DNA of 45,259 nucleotides from 70-18 sp041691815. Its GTDB lineage: Bacteria; Pseudomonadota; Alphaproteobacteria; Acetobacterales; Acetobacteraceae. The DNA lies in contig JBEPTZ010000022.1 in NCBI GenBank assembly GCA_041691815.1, forward strand, positions 1 to 45,259, given 5' to 3'. Shown here piece after piece: positions 25,825 to 34,361 of the stretch. Positions within the stretch are counted from its first letter, which is position 1, and each line of letters starts with the position of its first letter. The notes under the pieces were generated by a model. The model saw only the letters and a program-made list of their open reading frames with translations, was not told the DNA's origin and did not search any database. Made by a program: the position numbers and the translations under genes.

Positions 25825-26510
25825 ACCCGGTGCTGCATGCCGCCCGGATCTCGGCCGTCTACGGCAAGCTGGTCGCGTTGTCGGGCATCGAGTTGGCGCT
25901 GCAGCCCGGTAGCCGGGTCGGCGTGTTCGGCCATAACGGCGCCGGGAAAACGACGCTGCTGCGCTGCCTGATGGGCGCGATCCCGACATCAGAGGGCAGT
26001 GTGCAGTATTGCGGCGAGAAACTCCCCGTGAGCGTCGCCGATAATGTCCGCCGCGGCCTGGCTTTCGTGCCGCAGGGCCACAACGTGTTCCCGACCCTGT
26101 CGGTGCAGCAGAACCTGCACATCAGCGGCCTGCTGTTCGACCAGGGCTTCGTGAAGCATGTGTTCGAACTGTTCCCGGTACTGGCCGAGCGCCGGACGCA
26201 GCGGGCCGGCAGCATGAGCGGCGGCGAGCAGCAGATGCTGGCGCTCGGCATGGCGCTGATGACCCAGCCGAAATGGCTGCTGCTGGACGAGCCCAGCACC
26301 GGCCTTGCCCCGGTTATCGTGCGCAACGTTATGCGCCAGTTGCTCGCGATCAACCGCACCATGGGCACCGGCCTGGTGATGGTGGAGCAGAACGTGCCGG
26401 CGACGCTGAAGGTGGTGGAACGCGCGGTGATCCTGAAGGGCGGCAGCCTGGTGTTTGACGGCACCGCCGAGGAACTCACGGCCAAACCGGATCTATGGGA
26501 GTGGTTCTAG
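25821..26510 (+). CDS. Branched-chain amino-acid-type ABC transporter ATP-binding protein (LivF type)
   Basis: This 229-residue second ATPase of the importer shows Walker A (GHNGAGKTT), VPQGHNVFPTLSVQQNL (typical Q-loop region of LivF), signature MSGGEQQMLALGMALM, Walker B WLLLDEPSTGLAP and switch region VMVEQNV. It starts at an ATG overlapping the LivG stop (ATGA). With it the importer is complete: one binding protein, two permeases and two ATPases. Confidence 0.92.
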   Translation: MNPVLHAARISAVYGKLVALSGIELALQPGSRVGVFGHNGAGKTTLLRCLMGAIPTSEGSVQYCGEKLPVSVADNVRRGLAFVPQGHNVFPTLSVQQNLHISGLLFDQGFVKHVFELFPVLAERRTQRAGSMSGGEQQMLALGMALMTQPKWLLLDEPSTGLAPVIVRNVMRQLLAINRTMGTGLVMVEQNVPATLKVVERAVILKGGSLVFDGTAEELTAKPDLWEWF

Positions 26511-26512
26511 CG

Positions 26513-27880
26513 ATGCAAGAGGGTGAGGCACGGGCGAACGTCGCCGCGGGGATGATCCGGTTGACCGAATGGGCATCGGCGGCTGCGCTCCGGGAATTGC
26601 CGTCGGCGGTACGTCGACGTGCTGCGGTGGTGCTGGCCGACGATCTGGCGGCCATGGTTGCCGCCAGCACGGAACCCCAGGTGGCCGCCGCACGGGCCGG
26701 ATTGGTGGCCGGCTCGGGCCCGGCGCAGGCGACGGTGTTCGCCCCCGGCGCGCCGCGATTGGATCGCGCCTCGGCGGCCTCGGCCAACGGCATGGCGATC
26801 ACTTGGTGCGAACTGGACGAAGGCTATCGCCTGGTGCCCTGCCACGCCGGCGCCTATGTCCTGCCGGCGCTGTTGAGCGAGGCCGAGACCAGGGCTCTGA
26901 CTGCCGATCAGGTGCTGTCCGCCCTCGCGGTGGCCTACGACGTCACCGCCCGGATCGCAATGACGTTTCCGTTCGCCACCATCCGCGTGCATCCGCATGC
27001 AGCCTTCGCCACCGTCGGCGCCGCCGCCGCCACGGGGCTGGTCCGTCGGCAGAACGCGGCGACCCTGCTCGGCAGCGTCTCAGCGGCCGCCAGCATGGCC
27101 TTCGCCGGACCGTTCCGCCACGCCATGGAAGGCGCGCTGGTCCGCAATGCCTGGACCAGCGCCGGCGCCTGGATCGGCCTGCACTGCGCGGAATGGGCGG
27201 AGGCCGGTATCACCGGCCTGCCAGAGACCGCCTATGACGCCTTCGTTCTCGGCCTCGGCACCGAACTGCGTAGCGGCGAACTGACCGACGAACTCGGCGA
27301 TCGCTGGGCGATCCTGGACGGCTACCAGAAGGTCTACGCCTGCTGCCAGTATGGCCACGCCGCCGTTGAAGCGGCGCTGGCGCTGTACGCGCGGGCCGAC
27401 AGCGAACACGCCCTGCCGGAGGAGATCATGGTCGAAACCCACGCCCGCGGGCTGGCGTTAGACACGGTGGAGCCGACGACCACGCTGGCGGCTAAATTCA
27501 GCCTGCCGCACGCCATGGCCGCGATCGCCACCACCGGCACCGGCGGCCAGCCTGCCTTCACCGACGCCACCCTGCACGATCCGGCAATCACCGAGTTGCG
27601 CCGGCGGGTACGCCTGACGCCGTACGAAAATGTCGGCGCGCCGCCGTTCGACCGCCCCTCGCGCGTCACCTGGCGTTTTGCCGACGGCACCCAGTGGACT
27701 GAGCAGGTACTGAGCGCCCAGGGCGGCTCGGACCGTCCGTTTGAGGAGGCGACGCTGCGGGCGAAATTTACCGAGCTGACCGCCCCGTTCCCGCACATGG
27801 CCGTCGTACTGACCGCGCTGCTGGACGGCGAGCGCGGCGCCGAGGCCTGGCCGTCGCTGGTGCGCGAGATGGTGCGGTGA
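26513..27880 (+). CDS. MmgE/PrpD-family protein, first copy
   Basis: This protein has 455 residues from the ATG at 26513 (two bases after the LivF stop, with GGGAG about ten bases upstream); an in-frame ATG at 26495 would overlap LivF. The MmgE/PrpD fold covers 2-methylcitrate dehydratase, aconitate decarboxylase and iminodisuccinate epimerase. Visible landmarks are ANGMAITWCELDEGYR, where the family usually has NG..AH..DFDD, then HPHAAFATVGAAAATG, and YQKVYACCQYGHAAVEAAL, equal to the conserved K.YPCC..H segment. The missing His-Asp in the first motif suggests a different substrate or chemistry from the second copy. It acts on a carboxylic acid intermediate; the precise reaction is unknown. 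Confidence 0.87.
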   Translation: MQEGEARANVAAGMIRLTEWASAAALRELPSAVRRRAAVVLADDLAAMVAASTEPQVAAARAGLVAGSGPAQATVFAPGAPRLDRASAASANGMAITWCELDEGYRLVPCHAGAYVLPALLSEAETRALTADQVLSALAVAYDVTARIAMTFPFATIRVHPHAAFATVGAAAATGLVRRQNAATLLGSVSAAASMAFAGPFRHAMEGALVRNAWTSAGAWIGLHCAEWAEAGITGLPETAYDAFVLGLGTELRSGELTDELGDRWAILDGYQKVYACCQYGHAAVEAALALYARADSEHALPEEIMVETHARGLALDTVEPTTTLAAKFSLPHAMAAIATTGTGGQPAFTDATLHDPAITELRRRVRLTPYENVGAPPFDRPSRVTWRFADGTQWTEQVLSAQGGSDRPFEEATLRAKFTELTAPFPHMAVVLTALLDGERGAEAWPSLVREMVR

Positions 27881-29238
27881 ACGGGCCGGCGGCGAGCCTC
27901 GACTTCCTGGCGGTCGGCGCCGGCGCCTGCGGCCTGGCCGCCGCGATCGCCGCCCATGATGCCGGCCTGTCGGTCGCCGTGATCGAGAAACTCGGCCGGC
28001 CCGGCGGCAACTCGGCGCTGTCCACCGGCTCGGTGATCGGCGCCGGCTCGCTGTATCAACGCGCCGCCGGGATCGACGACAGCCCAGCGCGCATGGTGAC
28101 AGACCTCAGCGCCATCGCCGGCGCCAGCGACAACCCGGCGCTGCTGCGACGGCTCGCCGAAACCTCGGCCGGACTGGTGGCGTGGCTGACCGAGACGGTC
28201 AGCTGCCGGCTGCAACTGGTGACCGCCTATCGCCATATCGGCCACAGTGTCTCCCGCCTGCATGCCCCGGCCTCGCGGCGCGGGCAGGACCTAGTGGACG
28301 ATCTGGTCGCCGCCACGACCGCGCGCGGCATCCCGATTGCGCTCGGCAACGACGCCGCCGGTCTGCTGCTGCGCGACGGCGCGGTGCACGGCATCCGCCT
28401 TGCCAGCGGCGAGGAGATCACGGCGCGCAAGACCTTGCTGGCCCTGAACGGCTTTGCCGCCAACCCTGCCCTGGTGCGGCAATACTGCCCGGAGATCGCC
28501 GGCGCGCAGTATTTCGGTGCACCCGGCTCGACCGGCGAAGCGGTGCTGTGGGGGCAGGAAGTCGGCGCCGCGCTCGACAACATGGGCGCCTACCAGGGCT
28601 ACGCCGCCGTCGCCTACCCGCATGGCAGCCTGCTGTCATGGACCACGATCGAGAAGGGCGGCATCCTGCTCGGCCGCAACGGACGGCGCTTCGGCAACGA
28701 GGGCCTCGGCTATTCCGGCTACGCCCGGGTGGTCCTGGAACAGGGCGACGAGGCGGTGGCGTTGTTCGACCAGCACGGCTTCGACATCGCCTCCGGCGAG
28801 GAGGAGTTTGTCGAACTGGCGCGCTACGGCGGCGTGCGTTCAGCCTCCACCCCGGCGGAGGCCGCCACGGCGATGGGCCTGGAGCCGGCAGCGGTCACCG
28901 AGGAGGTGGCGCTCTACAACGCCGGCGCGCGCGGCGCGACGCCGGACCGGTTCGGCCGGCGGGATTTTGGCCTCGCGCCGCTGGTGGCACCGTTCCACGT
29001 CGCCCGAGTCATTCCCGGCCTGTTCCACACTCAGGGCGGCCTACGCGTCGACACCGACGCTCGGGTGCTGCGACCAGACGGCTCCGCGGTGCCCAACCTG
29101 TTCGCCGGCGGCGGTGCGGCGGCGGGGATCAGCGGGCGGCAGGGCGCGCTCGGCTACGCCAGCGGCAACGGGCTGCTGTCGGCCCTCGGGCTGGGCTGGC
29201 TCGCGGCACAGACGGCGGCGCGGGAGTTGCTGGCGTGA
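27877..29238 (+). CDS. FAD-dependent oxidoreductase, fumarate reductase/KsdD-like
   Basis: This 453-residue FAD_binding_2 protein begins with a GTG overlapping the previous stop (GTGA). The N-terminal FAD site reads AVGAGACGLAAAIAAHDAGL with EKLGRPGGNSALSTG, and the C-terminal site reads NLFAGGGAAAGISGRQGALGYASGNGLLSAL. The family desaturates or reduces C-C bonds next to a carbonyl (fumarate reductase, ketosteroid dehydrogenase, tricarballylate dehydrogenase). Placed between two MmgE/PrpD genes, it could introduce the double bond on which those proteins act, as TcuA does for tricarballylate; this is inference. Confidence 0.88.
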   Translation: MNGPAASLDFLAVGAGACGLAAAIAAHDAGLSVAVIEKLGRPGGNSALSTGSVIGAGSLYQRAAGIDDSPARMVTDLSAIAGASDNPALLRRLAETSAGLVAWLTETVSCRLQLVTAYRHIGHSVSRLHAPASRRGQDLVDDLVAATTARGIPIALGNDAAGLLLRDGAVHGIRLASGEEITARKTLLALNGFAANPALVRQYCPEIAGAQYFGAPGSTGEAVLWGQEVGAALDNMGAYQGYAAVAYPHGSLLSWTTIEKGGILLGRNGRRFGNEGLGYSGYARVVLEQGDEAVALFDQHGFDIASGEEEFVELARYGGVRSASTPAEAATAMGLEPAAVTEEVALYNAGARGATPDRFGRRDFGLAPLVAPFHVARVIPGLFHTQGGLRVDTDARVLRPDGSAVPNLFAGGGAAAGISGRQGALGYASGNGLLSALGLGWLAAQTAARELLA

Positions 29239-30626
29239 CCGTGCTGCGCCAAATGGTACGGGCCTGGCGCCGGCAGGGTGCCGTCGCGCTGCCGGCGGCG
29301 GTTGCACAGGTGGCGCGGATGCACCTGCTCGATGCACTCGGCGTCGGCCTCGCCGCGTCGACCTTGCAAGCCGGCGCGGCATGGCCACGCTACGCCGCGA
29401 CATTGGCCCCGGGCCCGGCGACGCTGCTCGGTGGCACCGCGGGGGCGGCGGCGGCCGATGCCGCGCTGGTCAATGGCGGGCTGATGCACAGCCTGGAATA
29501 CGACGACACCCATACCGGCTCGATCGTCCACGGCAGCGCCGTGCTGGCGGCAACCGCATTGGCGGCCGCCGAACAGCATGCCAGCAGCGGCAGCGCCATG
29601 CTCGGCGCCTACGTGTTGGGCTGGGAGGTGCTGATCCGCATTGGCCTGGCCGCCCCCGGGAAATTCCAGGCCCGTTCGTTCCAGATCACCAGCGTTGCCG
29701 GCGCGCCGGTCGCCGCTTCGGTCGCCGCCGCGCTGGCGGGGCTCGATGAAGATGCCAGCACGAACGCCGCCGGCATCGCGCTGAGCCAAGCCAGCGGCGT
29801 GTTCGAGTTCCTGTCGAACGGCTCGTCAGTGAAGTCGCTGCATCCGGGCTGGGCGTCGCATGCCGGCCTGGTCGCCGCAGCGCTGGCGAAAGCCGGGCTG
29901 ACCGGACCGGAAACCGCTATCGAGGGGCCGCACGGGCTGTTTCGTGCCTTCGCCGGCGATGCCGGAGCCGCCGCACGTTTCGCCGTCCTGCTGGAAGATC
30001 TCGGCACCCGCTGGTACCTGCCGGACGCGGCGTTCAAGCTGCTGCCGTGCTGCCACTATTTGCATCCCTTCGTCGAAGCTGCTGGTCAGATCAGCGTGCC
30101 GGCCGATACCATCGAGTCGATCCTGCTGCGCGGCCCAGCCGGCGTTGCGTCGATCGTCTGCGAACCATGGTCCGCCAAGCAGACCCCGCCCACCCCGCAC
30201 GCGGCACGCTGGAGCCTGCCGGTCGTGGTCGCCGCCCGGCTGGCCGAGGGAAGGGTGGATCTCGATACCTTCGAACGTCCGCTCCGGCCCGCCACGTTGG
30301 CACTCGCCGCGCGCATCCGTTGGCAACCGTTGCCGTCTGACCATTTCCCCGAGCGTTTCGAGGCCGAGCTGCTGTGCCGCAGTCGCGACGGCGCGGAGCA
30401 GCGCATCTTCGTCGCCGACGCCTACGGCAACCGCTCCCGCCCCGCCGGCGAGGCCGACATCCGGGCCAAGGCGCGCGGCAATGCCGGCCGCGCGCTGCGC
30501 GACGTGGCGCGACTGGAGCAGGAGATCGACACCCTGGACACTGCCGCGACTCTCGCGGGCCTCACCGCCGCCTTGCGCGACACCACCGCCGCCGACGCCA
30601 GGGCACGGCTGCAACGGAGACGCTGA
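29235..30626 (+). CDS. MmgE/PrpD-family protein, second copy
   Basis: This 463-residue protein starts with a GTG overlapping the flavoprotein stop (GTGA). It keeps the canonical motifs: NGGLMHSLEYDDTHTGSIVHG (the usual NG..H..EYDD...HP-like active-site segment), SNGSSVKSLHPGWASHAG and FKLLPCCHYLHPFVEAA. It differs so much from the first copy that recent tandem duplication is unlikely. Likely activities are dehydration/hydration, decarboxylation or epimerisation of a tricarboxylate-like or branched dicarboxylate intermediate. It ends one base before the hydantoinase gene. Confidence 0.89.
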   Translation: MTVLRQMVRAWRRQGAVALPAAVAQVARMHLLDALGVGLAASTLQAGAAWPRYAATLAPGPATLLGGTAGAAAADAALVNGGLMHSLEYDDTHTGSIVHGSAVLAATALAAAEQHASSGSAMLGAYVLGWEVLIRIGLAAPGKFQARSFQITSVAGAPVAASVAAALAGLDEDASTNAAGIALSQASGVFEFLSNGSSVKSLHPGWASHAGLVAAALAKAGLTGPETAIEGPHGLFRAFAGDAGAAARFAVLLEDLGTRWYLPDAAFKLLPCCHYLHPFVEAAGQISVPADTIESILLRGPAGVASIVCEPWSAKQTPPTPHAARWSLPVVVAARLAEGRVDLDTFERPLRPATLALAARIRWQPLPSDHFPERFEAELLCRSRDGAEQRIFVADAYGNRSRPAGEADIRAKARGNAGRALRDVARLEQEIDTLDTAATLAGLTAALRDTTAADARARLQRRR

Positions 30627-30627
30627 C

Positions 30628-32031
30628 ATGACCGAATATGATCTCGTGCTGCGCGGCGGCTGCGCCGTGCTGCCCGGAAGCGGCGAGCAAGACTGCGACC
30701 TCGCCGTGCGCGACGGGCGCATCGCCGCCATCCTGGCGCCAGGCGAGGCCTGCAGTGCCGCGGAGACGGTGGCGCTCGGAGGTCTCGTCGTGCTGCCCGG
30801 CGCCGTCGACGTGCACCTGCATCTTGGCCATGGCAAGGACATCGCCCGCCCGCGGGTGCCCGCCGATGCCGACCGCGAGAGTGCCGCCGCCGTGATGGGC
30901 GGGATCTCCTGCTTCGTGCCCTATCTGATGGCGACCGATCCGTTCGAAACGTTGTTCGACGACGTGGTCAGCGTCACCGCCGCCGGATCGCGGGTCGATT
31001 TCGGCTATCATTTTGTTATCTCGACTGAAGCGCAACTGGCTGGCGTACCGCGCTACGCCAGCGAATACGGAGCGCCCAGCTTCAAGATATTCATGAACAA
31101 TCGTGGTGGCGAAGGCGCTCGCCTGGGTCTGCCCGACATCGATGACGGCTTCCTGCTGCGCCTGTGCGAAGCGGCGGCGGCGAATGGCGGCATGGTCTGC
31201 CCGCATCCCGAGACGATTGAACTGGCCTGGGTCATGCGCAAGCGCGCCATGGCGGAGGATCCGGACGGCACCGGCGGCCTCGCCACCTGGAACGCCAGCC
31301 GCCCGTCCTTCGTCGAGGCCGACGCGGTGCAGCGCGCCGCCTATCTCGCCCACGTCGCCGGCGCGCCGCTCTATGTCGTGCACACCACGTCCGCGGCGGC
31401 GCTGCAGGCGGCGCTGCGGCACCGTCGCGGCGGGGCGAACATCACCATCGAGACCTGTCCGCACTACCTGACCCACGACATCACCTGGTCCGGCGGCGCG
31501 TTCGGCCCGGACATCGGCAAGATCAACCCGCCGCTGCGTGAGGCCGCTGACCGCGAGGCGCTGTGGCAGGGTATGCTGAACGGCGACATCAACACGCTCG
31601 CCACCGACCACATCCACCGCGACCTGACCTCCAAGCAGGGCGGGATATGGGCCGCATCGCCGGGGTGTCCGGGGATGGAGACGATGCTGCCGATGCTGCT
31701 CAGCGAAGGTCACGCAAAGCGCGGGATGGGCCTCGACCGGGTAGCGGCACTCACCGCCACCAACCCGGCGCGGGCGATGGGATTGGGCCACCGCAAAGGC
31801 GCCATCGCACCGGGGCTTGACGCCGACTTTGCCGTCGTCGACCCGCAGGCCCGCTGGACGGTGACGCGCGAGGGCGTGGTGTCGTCGGCCGGCTATTCGA
31901 TCTACGAAGGCTGGGAGCTGACCGGCAAGGTGGTTCACACCCTGGTGCGCGGCAAATTCGCGCTGCGCGACGGAGCCTTGCAGGACGCGGCCGTCGGCAC
32001 CGGCCGGTACATCAAGCGGCGGCTTTTGTAA
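30628..32031 (+). CDS. Hydantoinase/dihydropyrimidinase-family cyclic amidohydrolase
   Basis: This 467-residue protein has all binuclear-metal residues of D-hydantoinases: HLH at 63-65, the carboxylated Lys K153 in PSFKIFMN, His near 193 (VCPHPE), His in YVVHTTS and Asp in LATDHIHRD. The flanking C-terminal segments GLDADFAVVDP and KVVHTLVRGKFALRDG form the small beta-sandwich domain. It opens cyclic amides (hydantoins, dihydropyrimidines, imides, lactams). Being last in the operon that also encodes an N-carbamoyl-amidase-like Cys hydrolase, it suggests a ring-opening then amide-cleavage sequence. The substrate is not known. Confidence 0.92.
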   Translation: MTEYDLVLRGGCAVLPGSGEQDCDLAVRDGRIAAILAPGEACSAAETVALGGLVVLPGAVDVHLHLGHGKDIARPRVPADADRESAAAVMGGISCFVPYLMATDPFETLFDDVVSVTAAGSRVDFGYHFVISTEAQLAGVPRYASEYGAPSFKIFMNNRGGEGARLGLPDIDDGFLLRLCEAAAANGGMVCPHPETIELAWVMRKRAMAEDPDGTGGLATWNASRPSFVEADAVQRAAYLAHVAGAPLYVVHTTSAAALQAALRHRRGGANITIETCPHYLTHDITWSGGAFGPDIGKINPPLREAADREALWQGMLNGDINTLATDHIHRDLTSKQGGIWAASPGCPGMETMLPMLLSEGHAKRGMGLDRVAALTATNPARAMGLGHRKGAIAPGLDADFAVVDPQARWTVTREGVVSSAGYSIYEGWELTGKVVHTLVRGKFALRDGALQDAAVGTGRYIKRRLL

Positions 32032-32312
32032 GCGCCGAGCCAGAACCGCTGAGAACCCTGTCGCAATCGTTTCGTGCATCACAACCGTGTTATGGGGCTT
32101 ATGATAGCGTGGAACCACCGAGGGGATGTGGAAAATGCGGCGATCTCAAACGCATCATATTTGCGTCTCGTCCCTGCCTGACTCAGTAAACCCAGCATCG
32201 TATCGAACAAATGCGGTGATTGGGGCGTTGGTGCATTCGATGGCCCAAAGCGAAATGTCCCGAGGCCCAGGCTGCTACGCGGTGATCGGCTTGCGACGGA
32301 GGGAATCCCGGC

Positions 32313-32405
32313 GTCCGTCGCAAACCTGCTGCATAAGCTGGCCAGTTCCCCACCTTAAACGCCATATTCGGAATGTCGTGACGGCGATCAGCGTCGTGCT
32401 TGTAC
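32313..32405 (-). pseudogene. N-terminal scrap of IS5-family transposase
   Basis: The minus strand encodes YKHDADRRHDIPNMAFKV then NWPAYAAGLRR, which is the conserved start of IS5-type transposases (HNAARRHHIPKM...NWPAYEAGLRRRGSLT-like). After RR the frame changes and the match is lost. Only about 31 codons survive, with no catalytic residues. Confidence 0.6.
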
Positions 32406-32530
32406 GACGTGGGCGCCCAGATCGAGAACAAGGGCGACCCACCTACCCACCCCCCTTGCCCGACCGGTCGAATGCACCAACGCCGTTTGCTGAGCTTCCA
32501 GTCACTGGCTGGCTGGGCTGCGTGCGGTCG

Positions 32531-32558
32531 TTGCCGGCCTGCGCCGACGGCGCATAAT
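32531..32558 (+). promoter_or_regulatory. Possible sigma-70 promoter for the tandem hydrolase gene
   Basis: TTGCCG (32531-32536) and CATAAT (32553-32558) are separated by 16 bases and lie about 85 bp before the TTG start at 32643. Both boxes are moderate matches and no other evidence supports transcription from here. Confidence 0.3.
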
Positions 32559-32642
32559 GAGCATTCCCCTGTTCGGCGGCCAAGGGTACGCATTGCATCC
32601 AAGATATGCGGCAGTGATAGTCGTGCCGGGAAGGGGGGCCGC

Positions 32643-34361
32643 TTGACGACTCGCAAGGGATTTATCGAGGTTGCGGGGCGTAGGCTGCACTACGTGCGGA
32701 TGGGCGAAGGCCCGCCAGTGGTGATGCTGCACGCCTCCCCCTGCTCGGCCAAGGTGATGGCGCCGCTGCAGGCGATCCTGGCGGTGCGCTTCACCACATT
32801 CGCATTCGACCTGCCGGGCTTCGGCCTGTCCGACCCGCCGCCCGGCGAAACGGTGGAAACCTGGCAACTCGCCGACACGATCGCTGGTGCGATTCGAGAA
32901 CTGGGGCTGAGCCAGGTGGCGGCTTACGGGCGCCACACCGGTGCTGGTATCGCGGTGGAGATGGCGCGGCGGCATCCGGCGCTGGTGAGCATGGTTCTGA
33001 CCGACGGCTTCCCGGTCTTCGCCCAGCCCTACAGCGAGGAGCGCCTCGCCGAATACCTGCCGCCGATCGTGCCGCGCTGGGATGGCGGGCACCTGATCTG
33101 GACCTGGTTCCGCTATCGTGAACAGCACATTTTCTGGCCGTGGGACCGCGCGACCATGGCCAGCCGCGCCGATATCGAGCTGCCGAATGCCGACTTCCTG
33201 CATCGCGGCACGGTGGAACTGCTCGAGGCGGCGGCCTATCGCAAGGTCTACGCATCGGCGTTCCGCCATCCCGGCCTCGCGATGATCGACGAGGTTGCGG
33301 TGCCAGTCTGCTACGGCACCCGGCCCGGCGACAGCCAGCACAAGACCATGAAAATGTATCCGTCATCGGCATGGATGCAAGAATTCCCCCGCGACTTCCT
33401 GGAGGCCGCGGCGCTGGAGTGCCGCATCCTGGAGCGCCACCCCGCCCAGAGCGCGGTACCGCCGCACGCAGGCCGCATCCACCCCGGCATGACGGCGACG
33501 ACCGATTATGTCACCACCCGCACTGGCCAGGGCTTCGTCGTCGCTGATGGCCTCGATCGGCCCGGCCTGCCGCTGGTGGTGTTGCACGACCTGCCAGGTG
33601 CTGCCGGGCTACATGCGCCCTGGCTGGAGGCGATGGCAGCGCATCGGCCAGTGCTGGCGCTCGAACTCGGCGGCAACGGGCATTCGGATTCCGCATCGGC
33701 CGGCGTGGCGCAATGGGCCGACGAGGTCGAGGATTTGCTTGATGCGGCAGGCATCGGACGCGTTTGCATCCATGCGATCGGCACGTCGGCGGCGGTGGGA
33801 GTGGAGTTCGCGCTGCGCCGGCCACAGCGCGTTGCCGGGCTGCTGCTGCAATCGCCGCCGCTGGTGGCGCCGGGCTGGGCCGAAAAGGTCGACTTTGCCC
33901 CCGACATCGCACCGGTGCGAGACGGCGGTCATCTGCTACGGCTATGGCACCATCTGCGCGACCAGGAGCTGTGGTTCCCCTGGTTCGAGACCGTACCGGC
34001 TTGCGCGCGCCAGGTGGAGCCGCGCATCGCGCCGGAACGGCTGCACCAACGCGCATTGGCGATGCTGCGCCAGCCGCACCACTACCGGGCGATCTGGTGC
34101 GCGGTGCTGGAGTACCCGCTCGCCGAGGCGATGGTGCGGGTGACGGTGCCGATGGGCGTAGCCGGGCAGGCACAGGACATCTTCGCCCCCTGTCGCGACC
34201 GTGCGGCCGCGCTCACGACGGGCGGCCTGCTGCTGCTGCCGGACGAGCCGGTGCCGGCGGCACTGTTGGTCGAAGCCTGGCTCAGTAGCGTGGTGGGCGC
34301 GGATACGGCGCGCCCAGCTTGCGCAACCGTTCAGGGAGGAACGGCGCATGCTCAGGCGTGA
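32643..34361 (+). CDS. Tandem alpha/beta-hydrolase-fold protein without Ser nucleophiles
   Basis: From a TTG at 32643 (GGGAAGGGGG five bases upstream) this is 572 residues made of two alpha/beta-hydrolase halves, about 1-270 and 290-572. The halves align: DLPGFGLSD with ELGGNGHSD, and DGGHL at 147-151 with DGGHL at 427-431, each followed by a W...R.Q..FWPW-like stretch. At the nucleophile elbow, where hydrolases have GxSxG, the first half has YGRHTGAG (His 98) and the second HAIGTSAA (Gly 380). Neither can form a classical acyl-enzyme. Some catabolic-cluster hydrolase-like proteins carry an HTGA elbow, so the first half may be a non-classical lyase, decarboxylase or hydratase, and the second structural. 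The 3' end overlaps the antisense bicupin gene. Confidence 0.85.
   Translation: MTTRKGFIEVAGRRLHYVRMGEGPPVVMLHASPCSAKVMAPLQAILAVRFTTFAFDLPGFGLSDPPPGETVETWQLADTIAGAIRELGLSQVAAYGRHTGAGIAVEMARRHPALVSMVLTDGFPVFAQPYSEERLAEYLPPIVPRWDGGHLIWTWFRYREQHIFWPWDRATMASRADIELPNADFLHRGTVELLEAAAYRKVYASAFRHPGLAMIDEVAVPVCYGTRPGDSQHKTMKMYPSSAWMQEFPRDFLEAAALECRILERHPAQSAVPPHAGRIHPGMTATTDYVTTRTGQGFVVADGLDRPGLPLVVLHDLPGAAGLHAPWLEAMAAHRPVLALELGGNGHSDSASAGVAQWADEVEDLLDAAGIGRVCIHAIGTSAAVGVEFALRRPQRVAGLLLQSPPLVAPGWAEKVDFAPDIAPVRDGGHLLRLWHHLRDQELWFPWFETVPACARQVEPRIAPERLHQRALAMLRQPHHYRAIWCAVLEYPLAEAMVRVTVPMGVAGQAQDIFAPCRDRAAALTTGGLLLLPDEPVPAALLVEAWLSSVVGADTARPACATVQGGTAHAQA

Larger units (their letters stand above)
32032..32642. 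other. 611-bp intergenic region, mostly non-coding
   Basis: It follows the end of the long operon and precedes the tandem hydrolase gene. It contains one IS5-type transposase scrap (32313-32405, minus) and a possible promoter (32531-32558). The remaining frames on both strands have no family motifs or ribosome sites. No clear Rho-independent terminator was found after 32031. Confidence 0.5.
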
